Assembly (NCBI GenBank): GCA_036435485.1
Contig: CM071596.1
Span: 65,955,001-66,019,000 of the forward strand
Length of the DNA: 64,000 nucleotides
Direction: 5' to 3'
DNA from: Saposhnikovia divaricata
Taxonomy: Eukaryota; Streptophyta; Magnoliopsida; Apiales; Apiaceae
A program made the position numbers and the translations under genes. The notes below the pieces were generated by a model. That model was not told the DNA's origin. It saw only the letters and a program-made list of their open reading frames with translations, and ran no database searches. Below are positions 57,414 through 64,000 of this stretch, piece after piece (the first letter of the stretch is position 1; each line of letters begins with the position of its first letter).

Positions 57414-59604
57414 CACAACAACAGTTCCAAAGTGTTGGAAACTTTTCTGGTACTCCTGTCGAGGTGGTGTGTCTCGGGGTAGTCCGACGATCTATAAATA
57501 GTCAAAATATTCGAGATTAATCACTTCATACCTTGAAAGGCTAAGTACATACTTAACTTAGGTTAAAAAACACGTTTTCAAGTTATCTCGTTATACACCC
57601 TCTAGTGTAACTCTTATTAACACCGTTTTGATTCGACACTTGTTCGTTATTAAGGCATATGTACTTAAGTCGTATAAGTTCTAAGGTCGGTCATTTACTA
57701 ACAAAGATTATACCTCGAGATTTATCGCCCGTGTTCTAAGTGGTTTTCCAAAGTTATAACCAATTGTCCTTTTTAGGGGTTCCCTTGCACTTAACCTTGA
57801 TTCGAACATTTTTATAAAATCGAAAAACGATCTGTTTGACATGAGATTTTCTCTCACACCTTCCTTATGATCTCTAATATTTAATTACCAAGATTCACCA
57901 CTGAATTATTCATGTTAAGGGGGTTCAATTTCAGTTACAAACTCGTACTTACGGTTTCGAACCACTTTTACTAATTTGACCTTAACTCCTAAACCGTAAG
58001 TCCGTTTGCTTCGATTCTCGTGCTAAAACGATCTATGACTCGAGATCTATAAGGGTAGGTCATATATTCATCAAGGCCAGAAAATTAACCCAACTGTTAT
58101 GCACGAATTTATAAGGGTTAACGAAATTTCGGCATTACGATGGCTATAAATCGAACGTTTCCAAATTTATTACATCACAACCAAGCCACACCAAGCATAC
58201 CATACATCTTATACACATGATATTCATCTTAACAAGTCCAAGAACATCTCACTTCACCATCATATTCATCATATCTCTTAAGTCAACTACATAATCATGC
58301 TTACATGCTTATTATAACACCATAATCATAACTAATCTAAAACCATCAAGAACATGCATAAAACTCAAAGTAAGATCTAGGGTTCTTAGGAGATATACCT
58401 TCCTTGGAGTATGTAAAAACCTTAATAAACCTTGATTAGTCCTTGTATATCCTTAATATAGCTTAGATCATCCAAAGAAATCAAGAAAACAAAATTAGTT
58501 CTTGAAAGTTAATATTTACCCTCATCTTTGATGATTTTATTAATCATGAAAGAAGTGGAGTTTGAAGCTAAGATTCATAGGATATCTCTAATATTAAATG
58601 TAGTACTCACCATAAAAATCTTGAGATCAAACAATGGTTGGAAGTTGGATTTTAGTTCTTGAATTTATGCAAAAGCCGAATGGAGTGAAATGGGAGAGAT
58701 GGTGGAGTTGCTTGCATCTCTTGCTTGGTTATTGTGCTAAAATGAATTATTTGAGATAATATCTAGCTAAAGCCACTTTAATAAAGTGATTTGGTCATGC
58801 ATGAGCTAATCAAGTGGACATGTGTTGAGTTTTTGTGGTAAGATGAGGTAATTAGGCTAAGTACTTGGTTGGTTTTCTAAGTATGCTAGTTACCTTTGTA
58901 ACTACTTGGTTACTTGGTCATATCCACCTGCACATGCATGCATCTTAGCTCTCTGCTTGTTTCTTTGTCCGGTTATTACTCAATTTCATTGATCGTTCGG
59001 AGTAATATCTCGAGTATTTCTTGTTAGGGTTTTACCGGAAACCTCCTTGATATTTTTGCTAACATCTTTAATCCTCCTTTATAATCTTTGAATTTAAATC
59101 CCTCAAATCTCTCTAATAAATCCTTAAATCATTCAGTGTCTAGGAAAATCTCGGAGAAAATAAAAGTGCTATTTTTCTGAATCTGATATCGTTTACATAC
59201 ACTTGTATTGCCTACCGATCATTAATACGAACTCAGAAATCCGTTCTGAATACTTCTATATAGCGTCGTCTGATAATATTCCAATTTCCACCAAAAACAC
59301 TATTCATTGCTTATTTTCTCTTTAATTCTTATAATTAGAAAAAGGTTCTCACGCTTTCCCGAGCGTTCCTTAACCCTTTTATGGAATCACTAGACTTATA
59401 ACAGATATCGATTTGGATAGAAACCTTCCTCTTTGGAATTTACCATATCTTACTTTCCATGAGATAGATTATTCTAATCTAAGTTGTCAACCGATTGCAT
59501 TGTTCATGCCATATAAACATTTGAATCCAAATTCATTAAATATTCATTCATACTCCATTACATAATAAAAGTTTTAATTACTACAAAAAATCTGGGTTCT
59601 TACA

Positions 59605-62600
59605 ATGGAAGAGTGCTTCAACAAATTCCAGTGCAAAGCGATAAACAATGGCCAAAAATGAGTCAGGCAACTGTTGAAAATTACAACAAAGTGTTTGTGC
59701 AAGTAGACGCTGACAGAGATGGTAAAGTCACCGGACAACAGGCGCACCTCTTTTTAAGTTGGAAATTGCCACGAGGTAGGCCATGCTACTGGACCCTTTT
59801 TTTGTTTTGTTTTTAAACTAATTAAACTTTGTTCGTTAGTTTTTTTCTATGGTATCTTTGCCACTGTGACTGTGATTCCTCAACTATCAGAAGGTTGTTA
59901 TCTATACGCAATTATAAACATCTGATGAAATGATATGTGATGATTGATGACTGTCATCTTAATCGTATATGACCACCTTCAATGACGGGGCATCATTATG
60001 GTCATACCAAAATAAGATGTTATTTGTTTCTCCTTTTGCTTTCCTCACCCTTCCTTCCATTTGAATCCCAAATCCTTCACTTTCGAATGCAATCAGCAAG
60101 TTTGCATCCACAAAGATATTGGCTACCTTGAAGTGGCTTCTTTATGCTAGATATTACCAATTTACTGCAAGCATTCCGGTTTCTTAACTTACCATGTAAT
60201 TTTTGTATACAGTTATGTTGTTAATATAGAATGAATCGTGCATCCTTTCTAACAAATCATAAGAGACATAAATTGATTTCTGAGAAAAAAAGAACAACTT
60301 ATGCTGCATGATTGTAACTCAGGAACAACTGGATCCTTGCTATCCTGACATTGTAAGATGAAACTTTGTGCTTTAGAAATGATAGTTTCTGCCCATATTC
60401 AGTAAGATGGATAGACATGGCCAACTAGAAGTGATTGGGATTTGTATATAATTTGAAAGATCTATCATCTGCCTGTGCGGTAAAGAGTATATAAGTCTGT
60501 AAATTGGGCTAGGCTGCTAGCACCTACCTGCTGTCATTAGCATTATCAATAGCATTTTCCTTCTAATAACAATAATACAGATCCACGCACATGTATAACA
60601 ACATTATTATCTCCCTATTCTTAAAAGACGCACTCTTGAAAAATTAGCTTTCTAATATCACATTTTACTACTGGGCTATTCTCGAAGCAACCAGGACAAA
60701 AGTCCCAAGCCTGCATGTCTACCTATCTAGTGTCAATATGAATTTATTAAGAATGACACACTGTACAAACCACTTATAATACTCATGACCTAAATTTATC
60801 TTTCAGTTGCAAAAAGTATCTCATTTTTCCTTTTATTAGGAAAACATTGATTGTTGCGAAGAAAACAACTGGATGCTGGATTGAGAATAATCCAATAGAA
60901 AAACCATTATAGTGAACACACCCCAAATTTGGACTTGGGGAGAAAACATGGGTTTAATCTCTCTTGAAGTGTTGCATACACTAGACTTGTGATCAAAAAT
61001 ATATATTACGATCTAATATGCCTTTTTTGTTGTGCCAGAGATCTTAAAGCAGGTCCGGGACTTGTCTGATGACAATAATGACGGAATACTTACTTCGAGG
61101 GAATTTTGTATTGCTCTCTGTCTCATGGAACGGTACAGGGAAGGCTGCCCTTTTCCATCAGTGCTCTCAAGAAACACTATCTTTGAAGATACGCAGTTTC
61201 TTCCCTCAGCCCAACCTTCTATTGGTGCATATGGAAATGCATCTTGGCGACATAATCCAGGTATTAAGTTCCTCTTGAATGGTTTTGACATCTAATTTCT
61301 TAATCTAAGTATTAGTGTCATCATTTACCGAATAAACAGGCTTGCAACAAATGCCAGGGATGCCTGATCCACGGCCAGTTGCGGTTGCTGCTGGAGGTAA
61401 GTCTCCGCGACCAGTTCCAATTTCAGCTCCACAGGCTGATGAACAGAATTTGGCGCGTAGTCCCCAAAAACCTAGACTTCCAGTACTGGAAAAGCATCTA
61501 GTGGACCAACTTAGTACAGAAGAGCAAAATTTGCAGAACTCGAAGTTCAAAGAGCTAACAGAGGCAGATAAAAAGGTATTTCTTTTTGCTCGTGTGTTAG
61601 CTCTAGAAACTTTTGCATGTATAACATGTACTAGCAGAAAACCTGTGCAAAAGGGTTAATTTTAATATGATATTGATCACCCACTGTTGTTATTAGCACA
61701 TAATATTTAAAACCCTAAAAACGCAATGAAAATGTTCTTTATTGTCATGTTTAGGTTACTGAATTGGAAAAGGGGATAATGGATTCCAAAGAGAAAATTG
61801 AGTTTTACCGTACCAAGATGCAGGAACTCGTGAGTATCTTATTTATCTTAAAGCTTAATTTACTTATTTATCATATAACTTGTGACAATTCTAGGGGTTG
61901 AATTAAGCACCATGATAGAGGAATGCTTGTCTTCTTTAAGTTAAGTTGTTCTTGATCGTCTGATCGACTCCATGTTTGGTCAAAATATTGAGCTTTATAT
62001 GGACTGCATACCCCTATCACATTGTCTTTCCTAGGAAACCTAGTTGTTTGTTTACTTAACTTGCTATTGGCGTAGCCTTAGACATCACGTGCAACATTTT
62101 GTTAGAATTTGCTAACTCAACAGTTTAATAACCTCTATATCAGTATAAAATGCATTTTGGTATTTCTTTAATGGTTCAGTTGTGTAGAATTTTAGTGTGC
62201 AAGCTGGTAAACGTGGAGCACAGATTATTGTAAAATTTGATTGTATGACTCAGCCTATTAGAATTGATCCCACTCCATTATAAATTCTGGCCTCTATTAA
62301 TTTTGTATGAAGTTTATCTTAATTAGAAGGGGTGGAAGGATAGTGAAACAGCTGAAAGAGTGGATAGAATCGACTTATGTCTTACTCTTCTGACATACAA
62401 ATAGGTTTTTACTTCTACTACTACTGCTAAATAATGCTATGTTGTGCTTAAGTTCAAGATTTCTAGATTGTGTTTCTTTTGTGTGATAACGGATAGTGCT
62501 TAATTTTTCGTTTTGTACCCATTATTACCATCTGATATTCTGCGGTATTAAGCCAGATATTATACAAAAGTAGATGTGACAGCCGATTAAACGAGATCAC

Positions 62601-63171
62601 AGAAAGGGTCTCTGCTGACAAACGAGAGGTATCAAGATCTGCAAAATTAGGATCGAAAGAATTTCTTACTGGTATGTTTGATATGAACTTACCTCAATCA
62701 ACTTTTGTATAGGTTGAGACACTAGCAAAAAATTACGAAGAGAAATATGAGCAGCCTGCTGATGTAGCCTCTAAATTAACTATTGAGGAGGCCACATTTC
62801 GAGATATTCAGGTATATCATGTCCTACCATTTTTTGAGTGGTGAATTAAAAATTGTCTATTCGTAATCGTCTCCGGAGTCTTTTCTCAGCTGTTTGAAAG
62901 TATACTGATTTTTTTTAGGAGAAAAAAATGGAGCTATATAGGGCAATTGTTAAGTTGGAGAAGGAAGCCAGTGGTGAAGAGATTAAGGTATGTTCTGCCA
63001 CCAACTGGTTTTCTGAAAGTTTTTAACAATTTAGCTCAATCTTGCTATCTGCCCAGGTTCATGCTGATCGTATCCAGTCTGATCTTGAAGAGCAAGTAAA
63101 AACTTTGAATGAACGTTGCAAGACTTATGGATTACGAGCCAAACCAACAACTTTGGTTGAACTTCCCTTTG
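59605..63171 (+). CDS. EH/Pan1: AtEH/Pan1-like EH-domain protein, downstream exons (partial, gene interrupted upstream)
   Basis: Plant AtEH/Pan1 proteins are subunits of the TPLATE complex in endocytosis at the plasma membrane. Exons: 59605-59775, 61039-61260, 61340-61575, 61755-61829, 62557-62628, 62713-62811, 62919-62987, 63057-63171; all introns GT-AG, phases fit, no stop. Exons 1-2 encode the second EH domain with two EF-hand loops (DADRDGKVTG; DDNNDGILTSREF), then RYREGCPFPSVL. Exon 3 has PRLPVLEKHLVDQL and EADKK; exons 4-8 form a coiled coil (TELEKGIMDSKEKIEFYRTK, KLTIEEATFRDIQ, ERCKTYGLRAKPTTLVELPF). The C-terminus lies beyond the window. Oddities: exon 1 is the right half of an exon split by the 11.1-kb insertion at 48492-59604; the conserved Trp of the EH motif (VWDLSD) is Arg (VRDLSD, CGG at 61054-61056); one residue is missing before HLFLSW. 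Confidence 0.85.
59776..61038 (+). other. intron of the EH gene
   Basis: 1,263 bp between GT at 59776 and AG at 61038; no repeat or gene recognised inside. Confidence 0.8.
61830..62556 (+). other. intron of the EH gene
   Basis: 727 bp between GTGAGT at 61830 and AG at 62556; no other feature. Confidence 0.85.
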
Positions 63172-64000
63172 GTATCAACTTTATTACCCTAAGCTGACGC
63201 GTAGATCTACCATTTTTACATAATTTCTTGTACCTGAGGTTCTCTTTATTATTTGTTTTTCTTTCTAATTTGTTTGTAGTTTTATGTACCCTGCTCTTCC
63301 TATTTTGTGGCTATTAGTCAGGTGCATAGTTGTCATGTGTTGTGATGTAGGACAATAATGTAAGATTGTTGGGTGATTGAACCGCGACCAATCACTATCC
63401 CAAGAAGTTTCTAATCGCGGAAGGAAAGCATAATTGATCTCAGCCAACATTTTGGGTAAACTGAATACATAGCATCCAAGTGTTAAAGATCTAGTCATCC
63501 AAAAGAAGTATAAATGGAGAAATATTACCCTGTGAAGCTAAGGTTCATGTTAGTCTGGATGAATTAATTATCATTCAGCTTATTAACTAAATAAAACACG
63601 GTCCTTTATAATAACAATGATAAGAATGCTGATCCCTGTCGTGTTGTCATGTAGACACCATGCTGTGCAGTGTGCTAGTAAATTAGGTGTTGCCATAAAT
63701 TGGTCCACTATGTAAATTTTATTATAATCTACGACTCTATGTGCTCCTGAGTTGAAATCCTGCCGGAGCTCGACCTGAGTGAAACCTGATAGGCGAAAGG
63801 ATGATCTATCAGTAAACACGCACACATTTCAAAATATACATCTGCAATACGGCAGACAGCAAGGATATGGTGATGGAGATGAGGAAAGGGACCTGGCAAA
63901 GAGAGAGAAATCGAAAGAGGGAGACCATAGACTCTTTTATACATTGCTGATTTCATCTTTCAGTAGTAACCTCGATTTATCTTTCATTTTTAAGTGTTCT
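63172..64000 (+). other. start of a long EH-gene intron
   Basis: GTATCA donor at 63172. The next expected exon (the acidic WD-rich segment that follows LVELPFG in the family) is not found before the window ends. No other gene seen. Confidence 0.6.

Larger units (their letters stand above)
48487..59609 (+). mobile_element. long LTR inserted in the EH exon, itself carrying nested elements
   Basis: The element spans 48492-59604, TGTAACAGCCCCAGATCCGG to ATCTGGGTTCTTACA. Flanks GTGGA (48487-48491) and ATGGA (59605-59609) are a 5-bp target duplication with one change. Without the nested insertion it is about 4.19 kb (48492-49094 plus 56019-59604) and related along its length to the LTR at 27920-32483 (shared GGACCGGC, GACCGGGCAGTCAA, and the hairpin array). 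No coding; probably a solo LTR. Confidence 0.75.

Overview
The window is nuclear DNA from a flowering plant, almost certainly a eudicot. It is AT-rich, the genes have GT-AG introns, and most of the sequence is transposable elements (an Au-type SINE, MITEs, a Helitron, a Mutator-like element, Ty1/copia, two kinds of Ty3/gypsy, and very long LTRs). I cannot fix the species. No RNA gene, CRISPR array or bacterial operon is present.

Layout. (1) 1-480: last exon of an unrecognised plus-strand gene. (2) 480-4300: intergenic, with an Au-like SINE and a Tourist-like MITE. (3) 4305-7936, minus: a complete four-exon SR-protein kinase gene (418 aa), the best intact gene here. (4) 8691-9014: a MITE. (5) 9232-19690: a 10.46-kb Mutator-like element (MULE) bounded by a 10-bp target duplication, with long diverged terminal inverted repeats (TIRs). 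It carries a decayed MULE transposase, a plant mobile domain (PMD/MAIN-like) gene, two GRF-zinc-finger genes, a further unknown gene, and two apparently related small charged-protein genes placed in mirror image next to the two TIRs. (6) 19812-21583: an unknown, broken minus-strand gene. (7) 22670-23565: a small Helitron. (8) 25251-25504: two AT-rich perfect palindromes. (9) 25881-36235: a dead copia element, itself split by a 4.56-kb LTR. (10) 36241-38334: a minus-strand gypsy gag fragment with its LTR. (11) 38335-59604: pieces of an EH-domain endocytic gene plus a nested stack of LTR, hAT MITE and Athila-like element. (12) 59605-64000: the downstream exons of the EH-domain gene, running off the window.

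Over the middle lies a tandem duplication with a period of 9,926 bp: 31852-41780 is repeated at 41781-51704, nearly identically. Both edges fall inside transposons and share only CCCA, which points to a microhomology-type event or to an assembly artefact. The order of events can be read from target duplications and by-eye divergence: copia insertion first (LTRs about 7% apart), then the 4.56-kb LTR inside it; separately a related LTR entered an EH-domain exon, a hAT MITE entered that LTR, and an Athila-like element entered the MITE (LTRs about 2% apart); last came the tandem duplication (about 0.05%).

Functionally, the two host genes recognised are an SR-protein kinase (splicing-factor phosphorylation) and an AtEH/Pan1-type subunit of the plant endocytic TPLATE complex. 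The second is cut in mid-exon by 11.1 kb of nested elements and has lost the EH-domain tryptophan, so this copy is probably a failing paralogue or allele. The MULE is the closest thing to a distinctive system: a multi-gene element in which PMD and GRF genes travel with a Mutator transposase.
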